DNA of 64,000 nt from Cristatella mucedo (GCA_009760855.2 WPIO01000122.1:646001-710000); one strand, 5' to 3'; counted from the stretch's first letter, positions 47,479 through 59,377 are shown. Made by a program: numbers and translations. Notes: generated by a model from the letters alone, not told the origin.

Positions 47479-47799
47479 GTCCCACCACGAGCTCTGTGGC
47501 TACTTAAACGATTGCCACTACAACGGGACGTATGCTCGTCAGCTTGCGGTTGCCTGCTTGCACTTCAGCCGTCGTCACTACCACCACTCACCCGAGGGTG
47601 CAACGTTCATCTTCGTCGCCCGGCCGCCGCCGTTTTCAGTGGGAACCCCAACCGTGGTACTCTACAATTGACTTAGTTTGGTGCAGCAGAGATTGAATTA
47701 TTGAAGAGGTGGATTGCTATGTAACTCAGAATAAGAAATGCCTTCATGACAATGCCTGTTCCTTAATTATGGAGACTGCGGTCCAGTGAAGCCATAACC

Positions 47800-48355
47800 C
47801 AGTGCTCCAAAGCATTTAATGACCTACTTTGATATAGTCTGTTAATAAACCTCCCGACTTGCGTCAGAACATCCCATGACTTGACCGAATTTAAAAAGAA
47901 CTTAAAAACACACCTATTTAGGACAACATTTAGTGGGTCCCTGTGATTCGTCCTCGATGTGCTTATGCGTGCTGACACTGCATGCTGCCACTAACCACAT
48001 TTGCATGCTGACCCTGTGCATGTAACGCCTAACCATATCATTCATTTGTTTGTTTTGCAAGCATGATTTTACTTACCATTCAATTGCATTTCACTTTGCA
48101 GCAAATCTAAAGCGCCTAGAAAGAGATAAAGTTCTCTGAGGGCGCTTTATCAAGTGCATTATAATAATTATTATTATTATGGTGACCATGTGCATGTCAC
48201 CCTTAACCATGCTATTCATTTTGTTTGTTTACCAAGCATGATAATACTCACCGTTCAATTGCATTTCCCTTTGCAGCAAATCTAAAGCGCCTAGAGAGAG
48301 ATTGAGTTCTCTGAGGGTGCTTTATTAAGTGAATTATTATGATTATTATAACAAT
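47800..48355 (+). pseudogene. LINE-A C-terminus with duplicated 3' tail
   Basis: The coding end reads LPTCVRTSHDLTEFKKNLK, then HLFRTTFSGSL and a stop. The GTGCATG-rich 3' UTR and a hairpin tail (48100-48180, ending in ATTATTATT) follow. Immediately after, part of the 3' UTR and a second complete tail (48182-48350) are repeated in the same orientation. The upstream enzyme is missing. The 47479-47799 stretch before it shows nothing recognisable. Confidence 0.85.
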
Positions 48356-48356
48356 T

Positions 48357-48490
48357 TTCCGAGCTGGTTTGGCCAATTAGTTTAAGGAGTTCACCCCGAC
48401 CAAGGTCTCACCGAGGTCGTGGGCTCGAGCCCATGGTATATGTGAAGTGTCTGAATGGAGATTAAGTGCTCTGATTGACCTATACAAATG
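48357..48490 (+). repeat. tRNA-derived SINE-1
   Basis: Head CCGAGCTGGTTTGGCC with an A-box-like TGGCCAATTAG, B box GGCTCGAGCCC, and a LINE-like tail (GGAGATTAAGTGCTCTGATT) ending AATGAATTATAT. It runs into the AT array. Confidence 0.85.
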
Positions 48491-48612
48491 AATTATATAT
48501 ATATATATATATGTATATAATGTATATATAATTATATATATAATGGTATATATAATTATATATGTATATATAATTGTATATATATATATATATAATTGTA
48601 TATATATATATG

Positions 48613-48645
<33 letters not shown>
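48491..48645. repeat. (AT)n microsatellite between two SINE tails
   Basis: About 150 bp of AT with GTATAT interruptions, shared by the 3' tails of the SINEs on both sides. Confidence 0.95.
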
Positions 48646-48647
<2 letters not shown>

Positions 48648-48785
48648 ATATAGCTCCCATTCGTTTGTATAGCACCCTCAGAGAACTTAATTTCTATCAA
48701 GATGCTTCACATGTGCTACCAGGCTCTTATGTCAGAACTCAGTCGCAGCAAGCCTCTCGACCACTGGGCCAAGCCAGGCGTGGTA
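48646..48785 (-). repeat. tRNA-derived SINE-1, opposite orientation
   Basis: The reverse strand reads CTGGCTTGGCCCAGTGGTCG (A-box-like), then a decayed B box (AGAGCCTGGTAGC region), then AGAAATTAAGTTCTCTGAGG and GTGCTATACAAACG. Confidence 0.75.
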
Positions 48786-49136
48786 ACATCTGCAAGCTGC
48801 AGGCACGGTGGAATCAGGTATTTGCGTCGTTCAGACTGTCGGTCTTGTTGACATCCCGACAACTAACCTTCCATTGTATTGCATGTTCTTGTAGTTTGAC
48901 TAGTTGATTGCACGACAAGCTTTTGAAGGATTATAAGTATGGCTAATAAATATCTCTCAGGTACGATGAATAGCTGAGTCATGAGAGAATTTGCGTCTGT
49001 GAGTAGTAGGCAATTGTATAACATTGTGTGCCTTAAAAAAGTTACTTTAGTGTCAGAAGCATTACTAAACACCAAGGTTGTATAGCCAATAATTATTGTG
49101 CTTGCATCTACGGTTAAAATTGCTTAATTGTGTAAA

Positions 49137-49197
49137 CTGCTACATATACTGCATATACTGTATATGCTACATATACTACATATGCTGCATACTTGGT
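49137..49197. repeat. Short tandem repeat, CATATACTG/CATATGCTG words
   Basis: Six to seven imperfect nine-base units (tacatatac, tgcatatac, tgtatatgc and so on) directly before the LTR remnant. Confidence 0.7.
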
Positions 49198-49205
49198 ACA
49201 TTTGA

Positions 49206-49359
49206 GAGCTGGATGACTCACTACAGATAAGGAAGTGCATCTGTGGTGGGCCACAGGCTTACATCAAACGCCGGGCTCAGCACCTAGTCAATATCAGAAC
49301 CACCTGCAGCAGGTGGGGCATAAATTAATTGGCCAAGGCTGCTGTGCTAATTACAATAG
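49206..49359 (+). repeat. LTR remnant, inverted relative to 51042-51194
   Basis: About 153 bp matching the reverse complement of the LTR at 51.1 kb, for example GAGCTGGATGACTCAC at the edge, CTGTGGTGGGCC, and GAACCACCTGCAGCAGGTGG. Similarity fades after GCTGTGCTAATTACAATAG. Confidence 0.8.
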
Positions 49360-49983
49360 ATTGCAGAAGCAGCAGTTGCACACAGCATCCCTTTCCCCAT
49401 GGACAACAGTTATCATAGTCCTGCCAGTAAGGCTGGGGAGGGGGCAATCCTCACGATTGAACAATCGTTTAGCCGTCGGTTCCCTATGCACTTCTCTACT
49501 GCCTGCTCCGACGGTGGCCCCAAGCCCAAGTTGTTGCCATGTCCTGCTGCACGTCGTTCGGGCTTGACATAGAAGGCTTCCGACAGGCTTAAATGGCGTG
49601 AAGGCTATGCGACAGCCACTCGCAGGAGACACACGTCAGCTCTGCCCCTCGTGAGTAGCTCATCATAGGTGCTGCCCACTTTTAGGAATAACTAGGACAC
49701 CGATCCCAAAGTCATGCGGTTCCCGCAGGTCGTCATTATTCGAGCACCGATGGCCGGTCTCAGGCGTTCGCCGGATAATCCACCCCTGTGAAGACCACTT
49801 CGGCTCATTCATATGGCCGCGGCGATCTCAGAGTTCCACTTCGCCAAGTCATTCTTGCGGTTGTGCTCCTCTGTGCTCTGAACGGCGAGGCTCGTACGGG
49901 TGCTTTCCGCCACTAAGACGCTCTCACTACTGGGCGTCGCCGCCGAGACGCCGCACTCAAGGTCACTCTTCGCCGCCGCGATG

Positions 49984-50967
49984 CTATTGCTGCTGCGCAT
50001 CGTCACAAGGACGCGCTCGCTGCTTCGAGTTTTTGCCAAGACTTGGCTCTCGAGGGCCGCTTGAGCTTCGCAGAAAAGTACGACCTTGCAGCTGAATGCT
50101 CGTTCGTGGTGCTCTTCTACGACCTGTGCTCAGATGCTTGTGCGGTTGCCCTCCATCGTCGAGATGCTCTCGCCGCTGTGCTCCGCGGTCGATGATGTTT
50201 TCCGCCTCTAGGACGCTCTCGGTGTTGCGCTTCGCCGCCATGAGGTTGCTCTCACGGGAGCAGGTCGTCACAGCGACGCTCCCGACGGCCACCTTTGCCT
50301 CGTCGCAGGCTATAATTGCAACGCCGAGTACCGCTATAGCAACTCGCCGCATTAAATAATCACATGCTGCCCATCATTCTTCTCCGGCTGCGGCCGCACA
50401 CTTACTTCTGCTGCCGCTGCACACTTACTTTGATTGCTGCTTTTCGGCTGTGGCGGCTACTAGGTCGGAAGCGGTCCCGTACCCGCTTCCTCCCTCGGTA
50501 TTACAGTCGGATGGCTGCGGCAGCTGAATGATTTCCGCTCGGCAGTCTGGCTCTTGCGAGCAGTTGACGGTGGGCTCGACCGGTGATGAAGTTGGCTCGT
50601 CGCCTAGCTCTGTCCCTGCTTCGACTCCGGCGAGCTGCTCCTGCTCCAGCCGCAATCTCTCGGCCTCAAGCTCGGCCTCGTCATCCGTCAGCCATGAGTA
50701 CGTCACAATTAACCCATTTCTCAGCTTGTGATATTCTTGCTTTAGTTCTGCCGGCAGTTCACCCCAAACGTGTGTAGCATAATGGCCGAGACACACTGGC
50801 AGAATATGCTTCAACGGCATCTCAATCTGCATCCTTCCTACAGTGACCTCAAGCGTTAGGAGCCAAGGCAGAAAGCTCTCTCAGCAGTTAAACATTTCGT
50901 ACCCTAATATCGGCATCCTGTCTAGGCCATAGAAGGTCCGAAACTCTTTTCGGTACGAGTAAATCAT
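49984..50967 (-). pseudogene. gag-like reading frame of a second LTR element
   Basis: One reverse frame runs from the ATG just after the primer-binding site (MIYSYRKEFRTFYGLDRMPIL). A stop at 50881 and another at 50425 interrupt it. Between them lie SFLPWLLTLEVTVGRMQIEM and LGHYATHVWGELPAELKQEY then KLRNGLIVTYS. This is the pattern of retroelement capsid proteins: a short aromatic motif before a PAE.K..Y..L...L..Y helix pair. An acidic E-rich coiled segment follows (DDEAELEAERLRLEQEQL), then a low-complexity region. Beyond 50352 the frame has repeated ESVLEAE-like words. The pol region was not found to the left. Confidence 0.6.
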
Positions 50968-50968
50968 T

Positions 50969-50979
50969 CTCTGATACCA
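50969..50979 (-). promoter_or_regulatory. Primer-binding site for initiator tRNA-Met
   Basis: The reverse strand reads TGGTATCAGAG, the standard LTR-element primer-binding sequence complementary to the 3' end of initiator tRNA-Met. It lies four bases downstream of a TCTCACA end, where minus-strand DNA synthesis would begin. Confidence 0.85.
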
Positions 50980-50983
50980 ATTT

Positions 50984-51320
50984 TGTGAGACACTGTCTCC
51001 TGTTATGGGGTAAGGAATGTTGTATGAGCCGGCTGGTTCTGCTATTATAAGTAGCACAGCAGCCTCGGCCACTAATGTACGCCCCACCTGCAGCAGGTGG
51101 TTCTGCAATTGACTCGGTGGAGCACCAGGCCTTTCATGTAAGCATGTGGCCCACCACGGATGCGCTTCCTCATCTGTGGTGAGTCATCCAGCTCGTAACC
51201 TGCTGTAGAAATAAAGTTGGAGTCTCGTGAACCACTCACGTTCGCCCGCTCGTGTCTCCGTGAGACTCCACAAGAACAGCCGCTGGCAGAGACACTGTCG
51301 CAAAACACTGTCACTCAACA
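50984..51320 (-). repeat. 5' LTR of the second element (approximate left limit)
   Basis: On the reverse strand a candidate LTR runs from TGTTGAGTGACAGTG to CAGTGTCTCACA, ending four bases before the primer-binding site. The 3' end (50984) is well placed. The start (51320) is inferred only from a TG and similar end sequence. No same-orientation partner LTR was found in the window. Confidence 0.6.
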
Positions 51321-51639
51321 CGGTCCAGACTTAGGGAATGACTTGGCGGATACTAAGCAGCCAAACCCAATTCCAATCATTCCGGCAATTCTTAGCAAGT
51401 GACCAAGAGCAGACGCCATTCAGGCCAAGCTTATTTCATAGCTTAGCAAGGAATGAGTGTGATGACTCAGCAAGCGAAAGGATCGTTGCGTTCCTGGCGA
51501 GTTCCTGTTCATTGGAAATGTTCAGTTTAAAGGTTAATAATTAGATTTTGAAGGCAGTATGCGATAAAAGCTATGGCAGACCGCTTTCATTCTACCAGTA
51601 ATTGCGTTACGGAAGCTTAGCCATTAAGAGAGACCTTTC

Positions 51640-51710
51640 AGTATAAGGCACCTAGGCAGAAATTGAGTTTTCCGAGGGAACTATCACAGACGTGTTAACA
51701 ATAGTAGCAT
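51640..51710 (+). repeat. Old solo LINE-A tail
   Basis: AAGGCACCTAGGCAGAAATT, then GAGTTTTCCGAGGGAACTAT. The hairpin order is kept, with several substitutions. Confidence 0.65.
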
Positions 51711-52077
51711 TTTTATCAGTGGACGGATTGAGTAGGAAGCAGCACTTGGAGCAAGACTGTCTCCTGTAGCACCTTGCTGGCCTTGGCTTGATTTTAGAGC
51801 GAACGAGAGCTTTCTGGCGTTGGGAAGAAACTCCTTTATCCTGGAGCAGTGAGCCAGAGAGAAGCGCCTGTGTAGTTAGAGTGCAAGAGCTTAAGAGCGA
51901 GCCAGGAAGCTCCGAGACCAGCGGTGGCTATTCGGCATGTAAAATTGGTCTGATATCTGCGAGAACTGCTGATTGATTTTGGCTGGCCTGTCAACCTCGG
52001 CCATAACTCTGTCCTAAAAGAATCGCCTGGAACCTATTCGGCATTCAAGCTGGACAGAGGTGCCCTCCCAGTGGCCA

Positions 52078-53017
52078 TGTGACGGTATTAATTCCTTACC
52101 GTAATGGGCCACAGTGTCCGGCCCAGTACCACAAACCTCTTGCCTTATTGTCACAAACGGGTATTTAAGAGTCAAGCGACGCTCGCTCTCGGTCTTTTGT
52201 TCGGCACCTCCCATCGGCTTTGCTTCGACGCCGTCGGACTCGTTTCTCTGAAATCAAGGGAGAAGGGTGGGCTGTTCGCCGGCGATTGACGGAACAGGAC
52301 GAGGTAGCGAAAGGAGGATTCGGTGGACTCCACCGAATACGGTCATTTCGCGCCCGAGCTAGCATCTTGTGTATATTTTGTGTTTGTGTGTGGGCGCTCG
52401 CACGTGGCCTCGGCATAAGAATTTAGCGGTGCGACCTAGACGTAGTTGGTGAGGTGTGAGATAATCCGTTGGTTCGGGCTCCTTTGTCTATTTGGGCAGT
52501 TCCCCCAAGAGATGCATGGAGCCTAAGTGTGGAGACGTGTTTCCTCCGCAAGAGTGCTTGGAGAAGTGCATGAGGTATTCCGGCCGTATGGGGAAAGTGG
52601 AGCCCTAGTTCTCTAGTCAGGGTCTAGGCTCCCGTTTGGGCTCATCGTCTCATTCGGGTCTTTCCCACAATAGACTTAGGTTGCCTAAGTGCGGGGCACG
52701 TATTCCCCCCGGAAGAGTGCATGTGCTGTTGAGAGCGAGTGAGGAGTGCGGAGATAAAAATGAGCTAGACGCGCAGTGACTTTGTTCGCTTGCGAATAAA
52801 GCTCATTAAAATCCCCAATTTGTGTGTCTCGCTTTCCGATTCACGCCCCGGACTCACGACCTCTTTTAGCAACGATACGTAGGTCAGCGCCAGAAAAGCT
52901 CATTTCGTGGCGGCCTGCTTATTGCGCGTAGACGCGCACCGAACGGCAGTAGACGCTAGGTTACGCCGCTAGGTAAGCGGCAGGTTAAGCCTACTCCGCC
53001 GATCCTTCGGCGTGACA
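52078..53017 (+). repeat. Probable solo LTR with TATA box and poly(A) signal
   Basis: A GC-rich block of about 940 bp begins TGTGACGG and ends CGTGACA. It has a TATA-like GGTATTTAAGAG at 52158, an AATAAA at 52795 followed by an ATTAAA, and a GT/CT-rich stretch, in the order U3-R-U5. Two direct repeats of about 100 bp (around 52470-52580 and 52630-52735) share GCCTAAGTG and CCGGAAGAGTGC/CCGCAAGAGTGC. I could not find a matching 5-bp target duplication, so the borders are uncertain. Confidence 0.5.
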
Positions 53018-55998
53018 CTGCTAAAGCTCTTACAAACAGAAACACTGTAGTAAGACTCAGAGTTTGTAGGAAGCCAGAATTTCGTGTAAACCAAATTAAA
53101 AGAAGCTAAGTAACCTACGGCATGTAATAAGAAAACTGGTAGCGGCAAAAATGAAATGCCATCCGAAGAAAATGCTGGGTGTGTATTTTTAGGGTTCGTG
53201 GATCTATTGTCTCTCTACACTATTTACTAAAATAGCAAATAGCAAATGGACACAGTGACAAAGAGTGGTCGCCCGCTCCTCTGCCCTCGTGCAATTCAAA
53301 TGTGTGAGTATTCGGAAGGAGAGCAGCATGTCAGTACATGGGGGGAGCAGTAGAGAAAAATGATAATACTGCTTGGATAGGATTGAGCAACTGCCTGGCA
53401 GTTTCCAAATTTTCTCACTAAATTACAGGATTAGGTGGTGCCGTTAAGGAGTTACGTTATCTAGCCAGGTAGCCTACTAGGCGGTCCGCCGATTCGAAGG
53501 CAGCAAAACGAATGCGGCTTTGAATTAGTATTTAGACTAGGAAAGCAAGGCAGCGGCAGCACTCATCTCCCTGCCTGTTATTAGAGTCAGCTAAGCTAAC
53601 AAGTGGCAGTGGTTTGAAGCCCCAGTAGTATGTTTTTGAACTTTCTGTAGCCTAGGGCACGATGATCGCACATCATTAATCTTACTTCTTTCAGTTGTCT
53701 CGTGTTCGGTGGCGTTCCTGTTGCGATAAAGTTCAAAATCATACTACTCTAACTAGTCTTGTTTATTTTAACAGTAATTTATGTTTGAATTTTAATTTAA
53801 AGAAATAATTTTATTGTATATAAACGTCTCAGAAAAACGATGATTTTATGCCACGGAAGGATGAAACATTTGGACCGAACGCCGTGTGCATTAGAGATGA
53901 GGTTAGATAGAGAACAGGACTTCTTTAAAAGTATCCTTTTTCAAAGGCTAGTTTAAATACTACGATTGCTAGTTTACTGATAATTTTGGATATAAAAATA
54001 GAAACTCCTATTAATAAGGAACAGACAAAGGTGAGAGGCTGGTTATTTAAAAAAAGGCTCGCATATTAATGAAGATTGAATAGACAGGGTGATTTTTAAT
54101 ACGAATTTCTCCTGATAGTAAGTTTAGAGATCATGAGTATGTAGGTTTAGATAAAAATGAAATTGACATTATTAGATTATTTGATAAAAATAGCCACGAC
54201 GTAAAGATAGTAAGTGAGGAACTCCTTATAACTAAATGTGGTTTAAAATCAACAATGGTTATTTTACAATTCTTGCGAGTGAGGACGGTGCTATAACTAT
54301 CAACCATTTGCTAGAATAAGTAATGCCATTAAGTTACAAAAGACCAGGACTGGCTGTCTGTCGACAGCCGTACGGGGACTGCTGAAGATCTATCCAATGG
54401 ATCCTTGCGAAGTCCAAGTTTAGCTTCAATAAAAAAAATTTGAATCACAGACGCACAATAAAAATGATCATGTCTGCAATCAGACATCTCCTTAAACTGC
54501 TTTCTAGTTAGCTCCGTATCTAGTGATCCTTTACATGATCTGGCTTACCGTCTCTGTAGCTTATTGGTTAACTAGACAGACAAATTCAGAGAGTTCATAT
54601 CAAGAGTGGCAGCAATGCCACTGGAATCTTGTCCCTCAACTCAATGCTGCACCTCAATGTTTATATTCAACGAGGCCACTAGCGACCTTGTCCTGAAGTT
54701 CATGTCCCAATAAAAGTAGACAACTAGTCGTGTAGACTTTAAACCTACTGTCCTGCTTTTATGATACATAGATGTGCTGCTGAGATACATAAATAAGATT
54801 ATAAATATGGCATTAGCATCAGGTCAACCAACTCAAGCGACATTCCACTGCCTGCTGTCGCTTATGTCACAGCTCCTAAAATAATGATACAATCACCTTA
54901 AAACTTTCGAATATGATTTATTTTAGTTATTATCACTGCAGCATTCATGCGTGCATATTTGACCTGAGTAGGTAAACCGCCTGTATTTGTCATACCAAGC
55001 GGTGTCATACTTTCACTCGCATTTCGTAAACATGTCGCACGTTGGCTAATAGTGACCCGGTCAACGCGAAATTAAATTACACTCTCGTATGTGCTTCAAA
55101 GTTGTAGGATGAGAAACATAGTAATACATAGTAAGTTTGTCATAACCTGCGCTTACAGCATAAGTTTGCCTCTGTGGATTTTTCTGAGTGCTTTCGCATC
55201 AGTGGTACTCGGTGCCTCATCAATTCTGCAGCTTCGCCGATACCCGGCTGATCGACGTGAAGTTTGGAATATAGGTGGTGTTCAACTGCCTGCAAGTTCC
55301 CACTGCTCATCCTGGTATGATGGTCTATAGGCATATCATTAACCTGTCACAAAATTTCCCCGAACTGTGATCATGATGACAGTCAAGAGTTAGGCATGAC
55401 AATTGTTATATATTTTGTTTGTGGTATGGGGAACGTGGAGCCGAGTGTTCTGTATCTTTGTATCTTTCTTCTCTATCTTTTTTTTTGAGTTTTTCATATT
55501 TCTAGAATGACTGGAATTGAATCGTGTGATTTAATGATAAAGACGTATTTGGCTGAGCAGCTAAGTGCTATAAGTGACCTTGACTTTTAGAGGTCATAAG
55601 AAGGTCAAAGCTTCAGCTATGTTGCATCAAACGATAGCTTATGTTAGTATTGTTCTGTGTGCCAATTTTCATGCCGTGCGTTATATTGGTCTTTGTAAAA
55701 TATCAATATATGTGCTTTGGGGGATGGGGTGATTATCATTTAGTAAGGCACTTAACTTAATCTACTATTTGGACTTAATAATTTTATTCATCATGTTCAA
55801 GTCATTTGACAACCACCAAAATGTGTAATTGCCTTTATAACTATCTTTATTATCGGAATTTAAAGAAACTTTGAAAACAATTAGAAGTTTTGACAATGTT
55901 TGAGGACATACCCCCTTCATGTTATTGCCAAGTGAATATGGAGCTTCTGGGTGACTGCTCTGTATTTGTTGTGGATTGGAAAATAGTAATACTAATAA
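53018..55998. other. Mostly unassigned AT-rich DNA
   Basis: Particularly AT-rich at 53.76-54.3 kb, where one open stretch is listed separately. No repeat family was recognised elsewhere. Confidence 0.4.
54093..54296 (+). other. Unidentified AT-rich open stretch of 67 codons
   Basis: Open between a TGA at 54090 and a TAA at 54294, without an early ATG. The translation (FRDHEYVGLDKNEIDIIRLF then DKNSHDVKIVSEELLITKCG) has the even, charged composition of real protein. I do not recognise it. The lack of a start codon suggests an internal fragment. Decayed frames just upstream (for example IKIETPINKEQTKVRGWLFK) may belong to the same gene. Confidence 0.25.
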
Positions 55999-57500
55999 TG
56001 CATTTTATAAAGCACCCTCAAAGAAATAAATCTCTTTCTAGGCGCTTTACATTTGCTGCAGAGGGAAATGTAATTAAATGGTGAGTAATATCATGCTTGA
56101 TAAACAAACAACGTGAATAACATTGTTACGGGTGACATGCACATGGTCAGCATGCTAATGTGGTTAGTGGCAGCATGCGCAGTGTCGGCACTCATAAGCC
56201 AATAAAGGACGAATCGGAGGGACCAACTAACTGCTGCCGTAAATAGCTGTGTTTTAAGTTTTTTTTTTAAATGTAGTCAAGTAAGGGCATGTTCTGACGC
56301 AAGTGGGGAGGGAGTTACAGGCTTTGGAAGCATACGAACTAGATAAACGGTCTCCAAAGGATTTGAGGTTTGTACGAGGAATTAGTAGACTGTTGGATTT
56401 CGGAAAGCAGGTGGCACGATGCTTGGTCTAGTGGGGAAGCAGATCTGAGAGAAAGGCTGGAGCGAAAGAATAAAGAGACGTAAACGTGAGCGACAAAACC
56501 TCGAAGTCAATCCGTTGCTTGACTGGTAGCCAGTGCAGGTCGGCGAGAAGTGGTGGCAACTACTACGCTCACGACAGACAAGCCTAGCTGCAGAGTTTTG
56601 CACCAGCTGCAATCGCCTGATCGCACATGCCGTTAGGCCAGTAATCACTGAGTTGCAGTAGTCGAGACGGATGTCACGAATGCATGGACCAACTTAGATG
56701 TGGTATCCTTATCTAAACAAGCCCGAATTGTAGCAATGTTATGAAGCTGAAATTAGGCAGATTTTACTGTGGAGCTGAGGTGGTCGTCTAACAAGAGGCC
56801 ACTTTGGAACGTGATGCCTGGATTTCGTGATTTTCATGAGCTGATTTAACAGGAGATATGCTGGCAGAGCCAATTTCGAGCGTCAGCCTCTCTAATTTTT
56901 GAACCACACTGGGTTTGCCCATAACTAGTAAGTTAGTTTTATCATCGTTTAGTTTTAGAAAATTGATGCTATCCATGTGTGGATGTCATCAATACGTGCA
57001 GCAAGTGAGTTGAGTGAATTTGAGGTGCTTGAAGGCTGGGAGGGATCAAAGCAAAGGTACAACTGGTTGTCGTCCGCATAAAAGTGAAAGCCCAGATTAT
57101 TTATGGTAATCACATCAGCAAGAGGAGGGTATAAACCGTGAAAAGAACCGGACCTAGCACCGAGCCCCGAGGTACCCCATATTTCAGATATACCACAGAT
57201 GATGTTTTTATATTCACGTTATACTCTGGATACTCTGGAGTCTCCCACTGAGATGGGACCTGAACGACTAAAGAGCAGTGCCAGTGATGGCAAGGCGAGA
57301 TGAGAGGCGCCCTAGAAGAACTTCCTGATCGATAGTATCAAAAGCTGCCAAAAGATATAGTAAAACAAGCAGAGACACACTACCCATGTCTGCATTCCTC
57401 AGTTGGTCATTGTATGCCCAAAGCAATGCTGCCTCTGTGGAGTGTGTAGCTGTGAAGCCAGACTGGAACTTACTAGCAAGGTTTGATATTTCGATATACG
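55999..57500 (-). pseudogene. LINE-A reverse transcriptase, longest copy
   Basis: Reverse reading from 57500 gives NLASKFQSGFTATHSTEAAL, then AYNDQLRNADMGSVSLLVLL and palm motif A as LLAAFDTIDQEVLLGRLSSR. The catalytic aspartate of the usual DLSAAF is replaced by tyrosine (YLLAAF). Stops follow, then an intact active site FYADDNQLYLCFDPSQP. Then come FLKLNDDKTNLLVMGKPSVV, RLTLEIGSASISPVKSAHE and a frameshifted remainder (CAIRRLQLVQNSAARLVCRE). The 3' UTR and tail hairpin end at 55999. The endonuclease is missing. This copy shows that the many short fragments in the window derive from one CR1/L2-like family. Confidence 0.88.
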
Positions 57501-58026
57501 AGTAAAGCTGATTGATTGCTATTGACGCAGAGGTAATTAAAGAGATTCTGAATTGGCATTATAAACAGCATCAACATTAGTATGTACTGCCTGAAGACAT
57601 TGCAATGTAACATTAAATCATAACTGGAGCTTCGTGCGTTTGGTTTCTGGATCATTGACTGCAGATTGTCAATAACTTTTGAAACCGCCTCAGGCGTCGA
57701 TGGTAACTGCACTGCATAGCATGGGAAGGCTCATTGGTACTGCTGTGGGCGAAATTGTGGGTACACTGGAAAAGCAGTGAACGACGTAAGCGATTAAAAC
57801 TAGCGCTTTGCACGTACCACTTTCTCGCTGAACTAAACTTGAGTTAATCACGACCAATTTTCGGCTTATTTCATCGCAGTCTGTCACATTGCATTGCATT
57901 GTATTGGAAGAGCATGCCCAAAGGCACAAAGCTGTTTTAGTGTCAGTAAATACTGGAATAGCTTTGTGAGTAGTGCAGTTTTGCCACGACGTACCACTTT
58001 CTCGTTAAGTGAGGAATAGGATCTTT

Positions 58027-58135
58027 GAATAATATATAATATATATATATATAATATAATATGTAATAATAATAAATAATATAGTAATACTACTACTACT
58101 AATAATAATATATAATAATAATAATAGAATAATAG
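58027..58135. repeat. (AT)n/(AAT)n microsatellite
   Basis: AT run followed by TAATAATA and ACTACTACT units. Confidence 0.9.
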
Positions 58136-59377
58136 GAATTAGAATCGGCTGCTGCGTTTCCCAATACCGTAGCAGTTGATCGTATCGCTTACAAAAGCGC
58201 ATCCGTAGCAGCATGATTAGTGTATACTAATATAAATAAATATAAATGAATTATATCTATACTACAGATTAGTGTGTGTATCTTATGTAAATTGGATAAC
58301 ACTCGAGCCGTTATCTAATTGACAATTACAACTCAATTAATTTACTGAATTCCCCTTTGTCGTGACAGTGCAATGTAACATAATTTATATCAGAAATGTC
58401 GTGAAGTGTGGTCGGAAGCTTATACATGGACTGGAGCGTAATAATAGACCGAGCTTATAGCTTAGTCAAGTCGTTTGTTTGCCGAGTTGTCAAGAACTAG
58501 GTTCGATAAGAGTGTGCCCTATGCCATAGCAGATGAAAAGAGTGCTTTGACTTTCAACGTAATTTAGAAATTGACCACATATCGGCAACGACCAACGCGA
58601 AAAGATATAGCAGTCAACATGATAGCAGTCAAAATGTGAGTTGCACGGCAGATCAAACGCGTGGAGCTTTTATTTAGAGACTGACTTCAAGATTGGAATG
58701 GTCGCATGTACCTCTCCCAGAAGCCAGTTGGTATGAGTAACAGCCTGTGCATTATAAGGTACAGTTGAACGATTGTATACTTATAATATACACTCAAAAT
58801 GCGTGCATACTATAGCAGTTAGCAAGTGTTTTTACAGCTAGCTTGAATAATTCGCCACGGCCAAACTGCCAGAAAAAAACCCAAAGCACTCAAAATGAAA
58901 CACCGGGGTGCCAATCCATTCCTTTAACAACAGGCTTTTAGGATGTCAGTGACTCTGAAAAAAATTAGCATGTCTGGGGTTGATATTGGTCTGGTGACTT
59001 TCATTAGACAGAAGCTTCTTAAAGATGGGCTACCTGTAACAATCGTCGATAAGATTCCACAAAATAAAGGTAGATTATTTTGCACTCTTAATTGACTCGA
59101 CATTCTTCCATGGGTTAGGAATAACCGTTAAGAATAAGACACTTGATTAGCACATCAAGAAAGCTAAGCTTATTCTAGAAACTCTATGTATGCTAGAAAT
59201 GAAGAATGTCAATTTGTTAGCAATAACATGCACAGTGGTACTATGCATCAGTACATAGGACTTGGTCAGAAAAAAAAGTCTTGAGCATAATCGCTTCGAG
59301 CAGATACCTCTCAACACGAAAAATCGTCCGTAATAGAAGACCACCAGCGGGAAATAAGTATTATAAAGAATAAGAAA

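Noticed and set aside
47220-47676. Ser/Leu-rich ORFs up to 131 codons
   Set aside because: They are produced by the CT microsatellite and its flanks.
49235-50777. Plus-strand ORFs across the second LTR element
   Set aside because: They are antisense to the gag-like frame and have no motifs.
52078-53017. Calling the solo LTR certain
   Set aside because: No matching target duplication was found at the chosen ends, so it is kept only as probable.
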